A DNA stretch of 64,000 nucleotides, from contig NZ_JAPVBL010000001.1 of assembly GCF_026967935.1 (NCBI RefSeq), forward strand, positions 912,082-976,081. The letters are read 5' to 3'. This document shows positions 49,330-58,501 of this stretch, piece after piece. Within the stretch, counting starts at the first letter, position 1. Each line of letters starts with the position of its first letter. The translations under genes and the position numbers were made by a program. Under the pieces are notes generated by a model that was not told the origin of the DNA, did no database searches, and saw only the letters and a list, made by a program, of their open reading frames with translations. Origin of the DNA: Modestobacter sp. VKM Ac-2982. Lineage in GTDB: Bacteria > Actinomycetota > Actinomycetes > Mycobacteriales > Geodermatophilaceae.

Positions 49330-50199
49330 GTGGAGAGGATGGTCGAGGTCGCGCCGGACGTCCGGCTCTGGGTCGAGGAGACGGGCCGCGCGGACGGGTC
49401 GCCGCTGCTGCTGATCATGGGCGCCAATGCCTCGGGCCTCACGTGGCCGACCGGCCTCGTGCGCGCTCTCGGTGAGCGGCACCGCGTCATCCGCTACGAC
49501 CACCGCGACACGGGACGGTCGACCTGGGCCTTCGACGTCCAGCCGTACGCGCTGCGAGACCTCGCGGACGATGCGGTCGCCGTCCTGGACGCGCTCGGCA
49601 TCGCACGTTCCCACGTGGTCGGGATGTCGATGGGCGGCACGCTCGTCCAACTGCTGCTCCTCGACCACCCGGACCGTCTGCTCTCGGCCACCCTCTTCGC
49701 AACGGCGGCGTTGGAGGGCGCAGGCTCGGACGGCGCCCCTCCCGCAGCCTTCACCGACACCGATCCTCGGCTGCTGGAGCTGTGGCAGCACCTCGCGGAC
49801 CCACGTGACCGGGACGCCGAGGTCGCCTGGCGGGTGGAGCACTGGCGGCTGCTGAACGGCACAGGCGTTCCCTTCGACGCGGAGGAGTTCCGCCTCATGG
49901 AGGAACGGGTCATCGACCACGCCGGGCGGCACGACAACACGGCGGCGCACGCGCGAGCCGACCAGGCTGGGCTGGCCCGCGGCGCGGAACTCGCCCGGGT
50001 GACGGTCCCGACGTTGGTCATCGAGGCGCCGAACGACCCGATCAACCCGCCGCCAGCGGCCCATCGCGCCGCGGAGGCCGTCTCCGGCGCCACCGTCGCG
50101 ACCGTGCCGGGGATGGGGCACGCACTGCCATCCGCGGTGGTGGGGCCCCTGGCCGCCGCCGTGCTGGTCCACACCGGAGGCGTCGACGCCCAGCACTGA
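49330..50199 (+). CDS. Alpha/beta-fold hydrolase
   Basis: About 289 residues of the TAP/haloperoxidase-like hydrolase group. PLLLIMGANASGLTWP (oxyanion region), YDHRDTGRSTW, the nucleophile elbow VVGMSMGGTLVQLL with Ser, a C-terminal Asp (VIEAPNDPINPP) and a His (VPGMGHALPSAV). Substrate unknown. GTG 49330 is preferred because a TCGGAT box lies 6 nt upstream; ATG 49339 is possible but its GGAGAGG is too close. Upstream 128 bp hold nothing recognisable. Part of the accessory patch in this area. Confidence 0.85.
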   Translation: MERMVEVAPDVRLWVEETGRADGSPLLLIMGANASGLTWPTGLVRALGERHRVIRYDHRDTGRSTWAFDVQPYALRDLADDAVAVLDALGIARSHVVGMSMGGTLVQLLLLDHPDRLLSATLFATAALEGAGSDGAPPAAFTDTDPRLLELWQHLADPRDRDAEVAWRVEHWRLLNGTGVPFDAEEFRLMEERVIDHAGRHDNTAAHARADQAGLARGAELARVTVPTLVIEAPNDPINPPPAAHRAAEAVSGATVATVPGMGHALPSAVVGPLAAAVLVHTGGVDAQH

Positions 50200-50230
50200 A
50201 CGCGTCGGCCGACTCCACCTCCCGACGCGT
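50200..50230 (+). terminator. Hairpin after the alpha/beta hydrolase gene
   Basis: ACGCGTCGG (50200-50208) and CCGACGCGT (50222-50230), a perfect 9-bp stem with 13-nt loop directly after the stop codon. No T-run. The rest of the gap to 50355 shows nothing else. Confidence 0.5.
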
Positions 50231-50355
50231 CCACACCGAGCCGTGCATCCCTTCTCGGGCGGTTGGGCAGCCCGACAGGACGGTGCGTTCGCCGACTGTG
50301 GTGCCCGGCTGTCTGTCCCGGCCTGCGGTGGTAGCCGGTGGGGAGATGGCCCCGG

Positions 50356-50766
50356 TCAGCAGCCGTTGACAGGTGGGATGACGCCGAGGAGGTAGCGGTC
50401 GTCCTCGGGGACCACCTGCCACGCCAGACAGCTGTCGCTGCCTGCCGGCGCGCGCACCACGATGACGTCGCCTGGGCCGGAGTCCCGGACCACGGCCTCC
50501 AGATCGCCTCCCGTGGCGGGGAGCCCGGCGAGGAGCTCCTCGGCGTAGTCAGCTGGGGAGTCGTCCACCAGGAGAGCCTGCAACGCCTCGGCGTCTCGCT
50601 GGGTGAGGGACGACGCTGCCTGGGTGGCCAGTGCGTCCACCGTCGGTGCACCGGGCTCGGGCACGGTGGCGATCTCGATCACGATGAAGGCGACCCAGGC
50701 GGTCAAGGCGATCAGGCCGAGTGTCGCCAGTGCGCGGCCGGTGGGAGTGCGTGGTCCGCGAGCCAT
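50356..50766 (-). CDS. Small membrane-anchored protein of unknown function
   Basis: 136 residues. One N-terminal membrane segment (ALATLGLIALTAWVAFIVIEI), then an extracytoplasmic domain (APTVDALATQAASSLTQRDAEALQALLVDDSPADYAEELLAG split in sense) ending in SCLAWQVVPEDDRYLLGVIPPVNGC with two Cys that could pair. The layout resembles NTF2-like/Mce-associated extracytoplasmic proteins, but I cannot assign a family. ATG 50766 chosen: a CAGGCT box is 6 nt upstream; the longer frame to 50916 is not supported. Convergent with the hydrolase. Confidence 0.65.
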   Translation of the reverse strand: MARGPRTPTGRALATLGLIALTAWVAFIVIEIATVPEPGAPTVDALATQAASSLTQRDAEALQALLVDDSPADYAEELLAGLPATGGDLEAVVRDSGPGDVIVVRAPAGSDSCLAWQVVPEDDRYLLGVIPPVNGC

Positions 50767-50893
50767 GCCGTCAGCCTGCCCGCTCGGCGGGACCGAGTCG
50801 GACTGGAGGAGTGTGACGTCCGGGTGCGATGAGTTCCTGGTGGCACGGGAGTCCTCGAACCGACCGACGTCCACCGTCCCGTGTGAGGAACCC

Positions 50894-51538
50894 GTGCCCG
50901 AGCCCCGCGTCGCCATGCTCCCCGAGGTCGCTGCTCAGCGGCGGGTGCTCGCCGACCTGCTCGACACCCTTCAGGACCACGAGTGGACGACGGCCTCGCT
51001 CTGCGTCGGCTGGACGGTGCACGACGTGCTGGCCCACGTGACCCTCTCCACCCGGCAGTCCACCGCCGGCATGGTGCTGCGCATTCTGCGGGCCCGCGGC
51101 GACTTCGACCGGGCCGAGGCCCGCGCCGCCCGGGAACGCGCCGCTGCACACCCGCCGACCGTGCTCACCGCGCACTTGCGCGAGACCGCCGCGCTCGACC
51201 GCCGGGTCGGGATGTCCAGCCGCTGGGACCCGCTGGTCGACGTCCTCGTGCACAGCCAGGACATCGCCCGCCCACTCGGCCGCCGGCTGCCGACACCACC
51301 CGACCTCGCCGTCCCGGCGCTGGAGCACGTCTGGTCCAACGTCTTCTACGGCCGCCCGGCGCGGCGGATGAGCGGGCTCCGCTTCGTGGCCACCGACACC
51401 GCCTGGGTGGGAGGCGACGGACGCGAGGTGTGCGGCACCGCCGGGGACCTCCTGCTGCTGGCCACCGGGCGACCGGTCTCGGCGTGCGGGGTCACCGGGC
51501 CGGGGGTCGGGGAGGCCGCCGCCCGGCTCCGCTCCTGA
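50894..51538 (+). CDS. Maleylpyruvate isomerase/DinB-like family protein
   Basis: 214 residues of the mycothiol-dependent maleylpyruvate isomerase N-terminal (DinB-like, TIGR03083) type: [34 protein letters not shown], with the metal-binding His in DVLAHV, a second His region [13 protein letters not shown], and LLLATGRPV near the end. Members bind a divalent metal and often use mycothiol; the reaction here is unknown. GTG 50894 is set by GAGGA 5 nt upstream. Confidence 0.8.
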   Translation: MPEPRVAMLPEVAAQRRVLADLLDTLQDHEWTTASLCVGWTVHDVLAHVTLSTRQSTAGMVLRILRARGDFDRAEARAARERAAAHPPTVLTAHLRETAALDRRVGMSSRWDPLVDVLVHSQDIARPLGRRLPTPPDLAVPALEHVWSNVFYGRPARRMSGLRFVATDTAWVGGDGREVCGTAGDLLLLATGRPVSACGVTGPGVGEAAARLRS

Positions 51539-51556
51539 CCTGCAGCCGCAGGCCGA

Positions 51557-51562
51557 TACGGT
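51557..51562 (+). promoter_or_regulatory. Putative -10 box TACGGT of upp
   Basis: TACGGT 7 nt before GTG 51570; it decides that start over the in-frame GTG at 51561. Confidence 0.5.
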
Positions 51563-51569
51563 GTGCGCC

Positions 51570-52193
51570 GTGCAGCTGACCGTCGTCGACCACCCGATCG
51601 CCCGCGCCCGACTGTCGCGAATGCGCGACGAGCGCACCGACAACGCCGCCTTCCGGGCCGCGTTGCGGGAGCTCACCCAGATCCTGGTCTACGAGGCCAG
51701 CCGCGACCTCGCGGTCGCCGAGGAGCCGATCACCACCCCGGTGACTGACACCACCGGCTACCGGCTGGCCGCCCCGCCGCTGATCGTGCCGGTGCTGCGC
51801 GCGGGCCTCGGCATGGCCGACACCGCGCACGGGATGCTGCCGGAGTCGCAGATGGGCTTCGTCGGACTGGCCCGCAACGAGGTGACCTTCCAGCCTGAGG
51901 CCTACATGGCCTCGCTGCCCGAGTCGCTCGTCGGCCGGCAGGTCTTCGTCCTCGACCCCATGCTCGCCACCGGCGGCTCGCTGGTGCACTGCTGCTCGCT
52001 GCTCACCGACCGCGGCTGCACCGACATCACCGTGCTCTGCGCCCTCGCCGCCCCGGAGGGGCTGAAGCGGCTGGAGGAGAGCGGCCTGCCGCTGCGCGTC
52101 TTCACCGCCAGCATCGACGAGCGGCTCAACGAGGACGCCTACATCGTCCCCGGCCTCGGGGATGCGGGCGACCGCCAGTTCGGCGCGGTCTAG
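51570..52193 (+). CDS. upp: Uracil phosphoribosyltransferase
   Basis: Recovers uracil: uracil + PRPP to UMP + PPi. 207 residues, normal length, with [41 protein letters not shown], the PRPP loop [14 protein letters not shown] and [22 protein letters not shown] (written [12 protein letters not shown] in this protein), diagnostic for Upp. Fits the nucleoside-salvage context: uracil arises from DeoA action on uridine and deoxyuridine. Confidence 0.96.
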   Translation: MQLTVVDHPIARARLSRMRDERTDNAAFRAALRELTQILVYEASRDLAVAEEPITTPVTDTTGYRLAAPPLIVPVLRAGLGMADTAHGMLPESQMGFVGLARNEVTFQPEAYMASLPESLVGRQVFVLDPMLATGGSLVHCCSLLTDRGCTDITVLCALAAPEGLKRLEESGLPLRVFTASIDERLNEDAYIVPGLGDAGDRQFGAV

Positions 52194-52197
52194 GGCC

Positions 52198-53085
52198 ATG
52201 CGGTTCGGGGTGCTCGGCACCGGCTTCTGGGCGACCGAGGTGCACGCCACCTCCTTGGCCGGGCACCCGGACGCCGAGCTGGTCGGCGTCTGGGGGCGGG
52301 ACCTGGCCAAGGCGAAGGCCGCGGGGGCGCAGTTCGACGTCCCGGGCACCGACGACGTCGACGCCCTGCTCGCCGACGTCGACGCGGTCAGCTTCGCGCT
52401 GCCCCCGGACGTGCAGGCGCCCCTCGCCGAACGGGCGGCCGCCGCGGGCAAGCACCTGCTGCTGGAGAAGCCGGTGGCGCTGTCGGTCGCCGCGGCCGAC
52501 CGGGTGGTCGACGCGGTGGAGGCGGCCGGCGTCGCCTCGGTGGTCTTCTTCACCAACCGCTTCCGGACGGCGACCTCCACCTGGCTCGAGCAGGCATCGC
52601 GGATCACCCTGGCCGGCGGGGCGGTCACCTGGCTGGGGCGGCTGGCCGGTTCGCCGTTCGAGACCCCGTGGCGGCTGGAGCACGGTGCGCTGTGGGACGT
52701 CGGACCGCACGCGCTCTCCCTGCTCGTCCCGGCGCTCGGACCGGTGAGCGCGGTACAGGCCGGCGCCGGGCTGGGCGACACCGTGCACCTGGTGCTCACC
52801 CACCCCGAGGGCCGCGCGAGCACGGTGACCGTCTCGGCGACCGTGGGAGAGCTGGCCACCGGCATCGACATCTGGGTGCACGGGGACGCCGGCCGGCTGG
52901 TGCTCCTGCCGGAGTCCGGCACGGCGGTCGAGGCCCATGCGGTCGCCGTCGACGAGCTGCAGGCGGCTGCGCTGACCGGCGGCGCGCACCCGTGCGACGT
53001 CAGGTTCGGGCGGGACGTCGTCCGGGTGCTGGAGGCCGCGCAGCGGTCGTTGCACACCGGCTGCCGGGAGACCGTCGGGGGATGA
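52198..53085 (+). CDS. Gfo/Idh/MocA-family oxidoreductase
   Basis: 295 residues. N-terminal Rossmann motif FGVLGTGFWATEVHATSLAG, EKPVALSVAAADRVVDAV (the conserved EKP with the catalytic Lys), then a C-terminal domain with WRLEHGALWDVGPHALSLL (D-x3-H). NAD(P)-dependent sugar or inositol-like dehydrogenase; the substrate cannot be told. It starts 4 nt after the upp stop, likely co-transcribed, and overlaps the following DUF805 gene by ATGA. Confidence 0.88.
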   Translation: MRFGVLGTGFWATEVHATSLAGHPDAELVGVWGRDLAKAKAAGAQFDVPGTDDVDALLADVDAVSFALPPDVQAPLAERAAAAGKHLLLEKPVALSVAAADRVVDAVEAAGVASVVFFTNRFRTATSTWLEQASRITLAGGAVTWLGRLAGSPFETPWRLEHGALWDVGPHALSLLVPALGPVSAVQAGAGLGDTVHLVLTHPEGRASTVTVSATVGELATGIDIWVHGDAGRLVLLPESGTAVEAHAVAVDELQAAALTGGAHPCDVRFGRDVVRVLEAAQRSLHTGCRETVGG

Positions 53086-53510
53086 GCGGGAACGACGGCC
53101 GCGGCGGCCTGCTCGGCTGGTACGTGCCCACCGGGCGGATCCGGCGCAGCGACTGGTGGCTGCGGTACGTGCTGCTCATCGGCCTGTTCGGGCTGATGGC
53201 CTCGGTGGTGGACGCGCAGTGGTTCCCGGACAGCCACCCGCGGTTCGAGGACCGGCCGGGCAGCGTCGACGTGGCCGACGTCCTCTGGTTCTTCCCCGAG
53301 GAGGGCGGCCCGGTGACCGCGCTCGTCGCCCTGGTGCTCGCCGTGCCGAACGTCGCGGCCACCGTCACCCGGCTGCACGACCGCGACCACTCCGCCTGGT
53401 GGCTGCTGTGGAGCCTGCTCCCGGGCATCGGCTGGTTGGTCCTGTTGATCACCTGCGGGTTCCTCGGGACCCAGCCGCACCCGAACCGGTACGGGCCACC
53501 TCCTCGCTGA
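53082..53510 (+). CDS. DUF805 membrane protein (first of a tandem pair)
   Basis: 142 residues with the DUF805 pattern: GWYVPTGRIRRSDWWLRYVLLIGLFGLMASVV, a charged extracellular loop, TALVALVLAVPNVAATVTRLHDRDHSAWWLLWSLLPGIGWLVLLITCGF split over two helices, and a closing PHPNRYGPPPR. Predicted four membrane segments. Function unknown for the family. Start overlaps the oxidoreductase stop. Confidence 0.85.
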   Translation: MSGNDGRGGLLGWYVPTGRIRRSDWWLRYVLLIGLFGLMASVVDAQWFPDSHPRFEDRPGSVDVADVLWFFPEEGGPVTALVALVLAVPNVAATVTRLHDRDHSAWWLLWSLLPGIGWLVLLITCGFLGTQPHPNRYGPPPR

Positions 53511-53526
53511 CGCGCACGGCGCGAGG

Positions 53527-53532
53527 CAGACT
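53527..53532 (+). promoter_or_regulatory. Putative -10 box CAGACT of the second DUF805 gene
   Basis: CAGACT 6 nt before GTG 53539. Confidence 0.45.
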
Positions 53533-53538
53533 GGGTGC

Positions 53539-53973
53539 GTGGACTTCTGGCAGTGGTACGTGCGCCGTGGCCGCATCGACCGGCGCACCTGGTGGTTGCA
53601 GTACGCCTTGCCGATCGGGGCGCTCAGCGTGCTGGCCCTGATGGCCGACGTGGCCCTGGGCAACAGCTCGCTGGAGAGCATCGCCATGGGCGAGACGGGC
53701 TACGGGCCGATCGTGACCACGATCGGGCTGCTGGCGATGCCGGCGTCGATCTCCAGCGGCGCGACCCGGCTGCACGACCGCGGCATGTCCGCGTGGTGGC
53801 TGCTGATCGGCCTGGTGCCGCTGTTCGGGCAGCTGGCGCTGCTGGTGATCACCGGCTTCCTGCCCGGCGACGGCGGCCCCAACCGGTACGGCCCGCCGCC
53901 GTCCGCGGCCCCGCTGGCGGCCCCGCAGCCCGAGCCGGCCCCCGAGCCGGAGCGGCCGCCCTACTGGGGCTGA
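53539..53973 (+). CDS. DUF805 membrane protein (second of a tandem pair)
   Basis: 144 residues: WYVRRGRIDRRTWWLQYALPIGALSVLALMADV, IGLLAMPASISSGATRLHDRGMSAWWLLIGLVPLFGQLALLVITGF and GPNRYGPPPS, then a Pro/Glu-rich tail absent from its neighbour. Clearly a paralog of the protein encoded 28 nt upstream (shared G-R-I-x-R-x-x-W-W, R-L-H-D-R, S-A-W-W-L-L, N-R-Y-G-P-P), though diverged, so an old tandem duplication. It has its own start-proximal box. Convergent with the mutase gene. Confidence 0.85.
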   Translation: MDFWQWYVRRGRIDRRTWWLQYALPIGALSVLALMADVALGNSSLESIAMGETGYGPIVTTIGLLAMPASISSGATRLHDRGMSAWWLLIGLVPLFGQLALLVITGFLPGDGGPNRYGPPPSAAPLAAPQPEPAPEPERPPYWG

Positions 53974-53983
53974 CGCCGGGCGG

Positions 53984-55612
53984 TCACAGCCCGAGCGCGG
54001 CGGCCATCTCCGCACGGAGCCGGTCCAGCTCGTCCGCGCCCCGGCTGCGGGCGGCCGGCAGCCCGTCGCCCTCGGGCACCGGGACGACGGTCTCCAGGTA
54101 GGCCTTGAGCTTCGGCTCGGTCCCGCTGGGGCGCACGATCACCCGCACGCCCTCGCCGGTCAGCCGGACCGCGTCCAGCGGCGGGGTGGCCTGGGCCAGG
54201 TCGACCACCTCGACCGGCCGCCCCAGCAGCTGGGCCGGCGGCTGGGCGCGCAGCCGGGCCATCGCGCCGGTGATGAGCGTGAGGTCCTCGACCCGCACCG
54301 AGTACTGGCCGGTGGCGTACAGGCCGTGCTCGACCGCCAGCTCGTCGAGCCGGTCGGTCAGCGTGCGTCCCTCGACCGCCAGCTCGGCGGCGAGCAGGGC
54401 GACCGCCAGGGCCGCGGAGACGCCGTCCTTGTCGTGCGCCACCGACGGGGACACCGCGTACCCCAGCGCCTCCTCGTAGCCGAAGACCAGGGGCGCTGCT
54501 GCCGACCCCGCCCGGATGATCCACTTGAAGCCGGTCGGGGTCTGCTCGAACGGCACGCCGTGCGCGCGGGCGAGCGTGCCCAGCAGCGAACCGCTCACCA
54601 GCGAGTTCGCGTAGGTGCCGCGCACCCCGCGGCGGAGCAGCCAGTCGCCCAGCAGCACGCCCACCTCGTCGCCGGTCAGCTGGCGCCCGCCCGCCACCAC
54701 CGAGCAGCGGTCGGCGTCCGGGTCCTCGGCGATCGCGACGTCGGCGCCGGTGCGGTCGGCCAGCGCGGTCAGCAGGTCGACCGCACCCGGCTCCTCCGGG
54801 TTGGGGAAGGCGACGGTCGGGAACGCCGGGTCGGGCCGGTCCTGCTCCGCGACGCAGTGCAGCGCGGCGAAGCCGGCGGCCTCGAACACCTGCTGGGTGG
54901 TCGCCGAGCCGACGCCGTGCATGGCGGTGTAGGCGACCACGAGACGCCGGCGGGCCGCGGCGTCCACCCGGTCGGGCTCCAGGGCGCGCACCACCGCGGC
55001 GACGTAGTCGGCCTCGACGTCGTCGCCGAGGGTGGTCCACTCGTCCCCGAGCGGGATGTCGCGGGCCGGTCCGGTGGCCGCGATGGCGGCCTCGATCTCC
55101 CGGTCGGCCGGCGGCACGAGCTGCGCACCGTCGGCGAGGTAGACCTTGTAGCCGTTGTCCTGCGGCGGGTTGTGGCTGGCGGTGACCATCACCCCGGCGA
55201 CCGCGCCCAGGTGCCGGACGGCGTAGGACAGCACCGGCGTGGGCAGCGGCCGGGGCAGCACGGAGACGGCGAACCCGGCGCCGGAGAGCACGGCGGCGGA
55301 GACGCGCGCGAACTCGTCGGAGCGGTGCCGGGCGTCGTAGCCGATCACCACGCCGCGACCGCCCTGGCCCATGTCGCTGAGGTACCGGGCCAGCCCGGCG
55401 GCCGCGCGACTGACCACGGCGGCGTTCATCCCGGCCGGGCCGGCGCGCAGCGGGCCGCGCAGCCCGGCGGTGCCGAAGGTCAGCGGGCCGGTGAACCGGC
55501 GGGCCAGCTCGGCCTCGTCCCCCGCGGCGACGAGCGCCTCCACCTCGGCGCGGTCACCGGCGTGCGGGTCGGCGGCCGCCCAGGCGCGGGCGGTGGTCAG
55601 CAGGTCGGTCAT
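53984..55612 (-). CDS. Phosphohexomutase/phosphopentomutase (PgcA/PmmB type)
   Basis: 542 residues, alpha-D-phosphohexomutase superfamily. FGTAGLRGPLRAGPAGMN, the phosphoserine loop VMVTASHNPPQDNGYKVY, metal loop AIAEDPDADRCSVV, sugar-binding GYEEALGYAVSPS, and phosphate-binding IVRPSGTEPKLKAYLE. In this PGM2-like subgroup members act on phosphopentoses. Coupled by ATGA overlaps behind PNP and a dehydrogenase, it most likely turns (deoxy)ribose-1-P into the 5-P for DeoC. Same order as mycobacterial deoD-pmmB. The ATG at 55612 is preferred over longer frames. Confidence 0.92.
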   Translation of the reverse strand: MTDLLTTARAWAAADPHAGDRAEVEALVAAGDEAELARRFTGPLTFGTAGLRGPLRAGPAGMNAAVVSRAAAGLARYLSDMGQGGRGVVIGYDARHRSDEFARVSAAVLSGAGFAVSVLPRPLPTPVLSYAVRHLGAVAGVMVTASHNPPQDNGYKVYLADGAQLVPPADREIEAAIAATGPARDIPLGDEWTTLGDDVEADYVAAVVRALEPDRVDAAARRRLVVAYTAMHGVGSATTQQVFEAAGFAALHCVAEQDRPDPAFPTVAFPNPEEPGAVDLLTALADRTGADVAIAEDPDADRCSVVAGGRQLTGDEVGVLLGDWLLRRGVRGTYANSLVSGSLLGTLARAHGVPFEQTPTGFKWIIRAGSAAAPLVFGYEEALGYAVSPSVAHDKDGVSAALAVALLAAELAVEGRTLTDRLDELAVEHGLYATGQYSVRVEDLTLITGAMARLRAQPPAQLLGRPVEVVDLAQATPPLDAVRLTGEGVRVIVRPSGTEPKLKAYLETVVPVPEGDGLPAARSRGADELDRLRAEMAAALGL

Positions 55613-56463
55613 CGTGGGCCTCCACTCGGCTGGACCGGGCCCTGCGCGGCCTCGACCACGTCGACGTCCACGCCGGGCAGCGTGTACTCCCCGCCGACCC
55701 GGGCGTGCACCGGGTCGGCCGGGTCCGCCTCGCCCTGGGCGGCGATCAGCTCGGCGGCGTACGCCTCGGCGTCGTCGGCCGGCTCGTAGCCCAGCGCACG
55801 GGCGGCGGTGAGGTCCCACCAGCCGCGGGTGTTCGCCGAGACGCCCCAGACCACCCGGAAGCCGGGCGAGGGGGTGCGCAGCGCCGCGTCGACCAGCCGA
55901 ACGGTGTCGCCGGGGGAGAGCCAGGTGGCCAGCTGGCGGACCGTCGTCGGCCGGGGGAAGGCGCTGCCGATCCGCAGGCAGACGACGTCCAGGCCGTACC
56001 GGTCGGCGTACAGCGAGCCGAGCGCCTCCATCGTCACCTTGGCCACGCCGTAGTAGGTGTCCGGACGCGGCGGCGCGTCGGCCTCGGTGAGCAGGCCGGA
56101 GGCCGGCCGGGAGGTGAAGCCGCTCGCGTGGTTGCTGCTGGCCAGCACCACCCGGGGGACGCCGGCCTTCCGGGCGGCCTCCAGCGTGGTGCGGGTGGTC
56201 TCGATGTGCGAGCGCACGATGGCCGGCCAGGTGGCCTCGCCGAGGATCCCGGCCAGGTGCACCACCGCGGCCGCGCCCTGCGCCGCCCCGGTCATCGCGG
56301 GCAGGTCGGCGGCGTCGGCCACCAGGTGCTCCTCGCCCGGGCGCGGGTCCTGGATCGGCGCCACGTCCAGGCTGCGCACCGCCCAGCCGCGCTCCGGCAG
56401 CCCCCCGCGCAGCGCCGTCCCGAGCCCGCCGGCCGCCCCGGTGACCAGCACCGGGCCGCTCAT
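55609..56463 (-). CDS. NAD(P)-dependent SDR, uronate-dehydrogenase-like
   Basis: 284 residues, extended short-chain dehydrogenase: [43 protein letters not shown], catalytic YxxxK in [14 protein letters not shown], and [17 protein letters not shown]. The SSNH and YYGVAK motifs resemble uronate (hexuronate) dehydrogenases, so a sugar or sugar-acid substrate is likely, but the exact one is not fixed. Sits between PNP and the mutase with 4-nt overlaps on both sides, suggesting a link to pentose handling. Confidence 0.83.
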   Translation of the reverse strand: MSGPVLVTGAAGGLGTALRGGLPERGWAVRSLDVAPIQDPRPGEEHLVADAADLPAMTGAAQGAAAVVHLAGILGEATWPAIVRSHIETTRTTLEAARKAGVPRVVLASSNHASGFTSRPASGLLTEADAPPRPDTYYGVAKVTMEALGSLYADRYGLDVVCLRIGSAFPRPTTVRQLATWLSPGDTVRLVDAALRTPSPGFRVVWGVSANTRGWWDLTAARALGYEPADDAEAYAAELIAAQGEADPADPVHARVGGEYTLPGVDVDVVEAAQGPVQPSGGPR

Positions 56464-57278
56464 GGCATGCGCCCGATCAGCTCGACCAGGAAGGCGCCCA
56501 GCCGGCCGGCCGCGGCCTTGCCGGCCTCCAGCACCTCGAGGTGGTCCAGCGCCTCGCCGGTGATGCCGGCGGCGGCGTTGGTGACCATCGACAGGCCGAA
56601 CACCTCCATCCCGGCCGCCCGGGCGGCGATCGCCTCCAGTGCGGTGGACATGCCGACCAGGTCCGCGCCGAGCGTGGTGAGCATCCGGATCTCGGCCGGG
56701 GTCTCGAAGTGCGGGCCGGGCAGCGCCGCGTAGACGCCCTCGGTCAGCGACGGGTCGATCTCCTTGGCCAGGGTCCGCAGCCGGGCGGAGTACAGGTCGG
56801 TGAGGTCGACGAAGGTCGCGCCCACCAGCGGCGAGCGGGCGGTCATGTTCAGGTGGTCGCTGATCAGCACGGCCTGCCCGACCCGGTGGTCCGGGCGCAG
56901 TCCGCCGGCGGCGTTGGTGAGGACGACGGTGCGCACCCCGGCCGCGGCAGCGGTGCGGATGCCGTGAACCACCGGCTCGACCCCGCGGCCCTCGTACAGG
57001 TGCGTGCGGCCCAGGAAGAGCAGCACCTTGTGCGCACCGACCTGGACCGAGCGGATCTCCCCGCCGTGCCCGGTGACGGTCGGGGCGGCGAACCCGGACA
57101 GGTCGCCGATGGCGACGCTGGCCAGCGTCTCGCCGAAGGCGTCGGCAGCCGGGGCCCACCCCGAGCCCATCACCACCGCGACGTCGTGGCCGCCGCCCAG
57201 GGCGGCGGTGAGCTGCTCGGCCGCCGAGGCGGCGAGGGCGACGGGGTCGGCAGGGTGCGCGGAGGTCGGCTGGCTCAC
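56460..57278 (-). CDS. deoD: Purine-nucleoside phosphorylase
   Basis: Phosphorolysis of inosine, guanosine and deoxy forms. 272 residues, trimeric (class NP-II/PunA) type by motifs: [97 protein letters not shown] and [13 protein letters not shown] 57278 lies 6 nt from a TATGCT box. First gene of the PNP, dehydrogenase and mutase operon. Ortholog of Rv3307; the product of Add upstream in the region is its substrate. Confidence 0.95.
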   Translation of the reverse strand: MSQPTSAHPADPVALAASAAEQLTAALGGGHDVAVVMGSGWAPAADAFGETLASVAIGDLSGFAAPTVTGHGGEIRSVQVGAHKVLLFLGRTHLYEGRGVEPVVHGIRTAAAAGVRTVVLTNAAGGLRPDHRVGQAVLISDHLNMTARSPLVGATFVDLTDLYSARLRTLAKEIDPSLTEGVYAALPGPHFETPAEIRMLTTLGADLVGMSTALEAIAARAAGMEVFGLSMVTNAAAGITGEALDHLEVLEAGKAAAGRLGAFLVELIGRMP

Positions 57279-57284
57279 CCCGTG

Positions 57285-57290
57285 AGCATA
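57285..57290 (-). promoter_or_regulatory. Putative -10 box TATGCT of the PNP operon
   Basis: Minus-strand TATGCT 6 nt before GTG 57278; leaderless arrangement. Confidence 0.55.
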
Positions 57291-57340
57291 GGAACGACGG
57301 CCGGGCGGTCCATCGCCCGGCGGGTGTCCGTCGCCGTCTC

Positions 57341-57346
57341 TAGACT
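57341..57346 (+). promoter_or_regulatory. Putative -10 box TAGACT of the YbdK-like gene
   Basis: TAGACT 6 nt before GTG 57353; leaderless arrangement. Confidence 0.55.
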
Positions 57347-57352
57347 CGCGGG

Positions 57353-58501
57353 GTGCAGATCCCCTTCCACTCGTCCGAGCGCGCCAGCCTGGGAGTGGAG
57401 TGGGAGCTGCAGCTCATCGACCCGCAGACCCGCGAGCTGACCTCCGGCGCGATCGAGATCCTCGCCGAGCTCACCCCCGACGGCCTGGACGAGCACCCCA
57501 AGGCCAAGCACGAGCTGCTGCAGTCGACGATCGAGATCATCACCGGCATCTGCACCACCGTCGCCGAGGCGAAGGCCGACCTGGCGGGCACCCTGGCCGA
57601 GGTGGTCGGCGCCGCCGAGCGGCGCGGCCTGGGCGTGATGTGCGCCGGCAGCCACCCCTTCACCCGGTGGGACAGCCAGGAGATCTCGCCGAAGGAGCGC
57701 TACGCGGAGCTCGTCGAGCGGATGCAGTGGCCGGCCCGGCGCCTGCAGATCTTCGGTGTGCACGTGCACGTCGGCGTCCGCTCGCCCGACAAGATCATGC
57801 CGATCGTGAACGCGCTCACCCAGTACGTGCCGCACTTCCTGGCGCTGTCGGCGTCCTCGCCCTACTGGTCCGGCTGCGACACCGGGCTGGCGTCGGCCCG
57901 CACCAAGGTCTTCGAGGCGATGCCGACCGCCGGGCTGCCCTACCAGTTGGCCGACTGGTCGGAGTTCGAGGAGTACATGGGCACGCTGATCGACGCCGGC
58001 GCCATCGAGAGCGTCCGCGAGGTGTGGTGGGACATCCGCCCGCACCCGGACTTCGGCACGGTCGAGCTGCGGATCTGCGACGGCCTGCCCACCCTCGACG
58101 AGATCGGCGCGGTCGCCGCGCTCGCCCAGTGCCTGGTCGAGCAGTTCGACACCCAACTCGACCGCGGCTACACCCTGCCCTCACCGGCGGACTGGATCGT
58201 GCGGGAGAACAAGTGGCGGGCGGTGCGCTACGGGCTGGACGCCGAGATCGTCGTCGACGAGCAGGGCACCGTTCGCCCGGTGCGCGAGGCGATCTCCGAC
58301 CTGGTCGAGGAGCTGCTGCCGACCGCCCGCAAGCTCGGCTGCGAGGCCGAGCTGGTCGACGCCCGGCGGGTCCTGGACGCCGGTGCGTCCTACCAGCGCC
58401 AGCGCGCCGTGGCCGCCGCACACGACGGTGCGCTGGCCCCGGTGGTCGACAGCCTGCTCGCCGAGCTCCGTGACGGGCTGCCGGCGACGGGAGCGGCGTG
58501 A
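57353..58501 (+). CDS. Glutamate-cysteine ligase-type carboxylate-amine ligase (YbdK/GCS2)
   Basis: 382 residues, GCS2 family. [21 protein letters not shown] (metal Glu), [85 protein letters not shown] and [16 protein letters not shown]. Homologs make gamma-glutamylcysteine weakly; in actinobacteria EgtA of this type supplies ergothioneine synthesis, but no egt genes are here. Actinobacteria rely on mycothiol rather than glutathione, so the physiological product is uncertain. Overlaps the M20 gene (GTGA). Confidence 0.9.
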   Translation: MQIPFHSSERASLGVEWELQLIDPQTRELTSGAIEILAELTPDGLDEHPKAKHELLQSTIEIITGICTTVAEAKADLAGTLAEVVGAAERRGLGVMCAGSHPFTRWDSQEISPKERYAELVERMQWPARRLQIFGVHVHVGVRSPDKIMPIVNALTQYVPHFLALSASSPYWSGCDTGLASARTKVFEAMPTAGLPYQLADWSEFEEYMGTLIDAGAIESVREVWWDIRPHPDFGTVELRICDGLPTLDEIGAVAALAQCLVEQFDTQLDRGYTLPSPADWIVRENKWRAVRYGLDAEIVVDEQGTVRPVREAISDLVEELLPTARKLGCEAELVDARRVLDAGASYQRQRAVAAAHDGALAPVVDSLLAELRDGLPATGAA

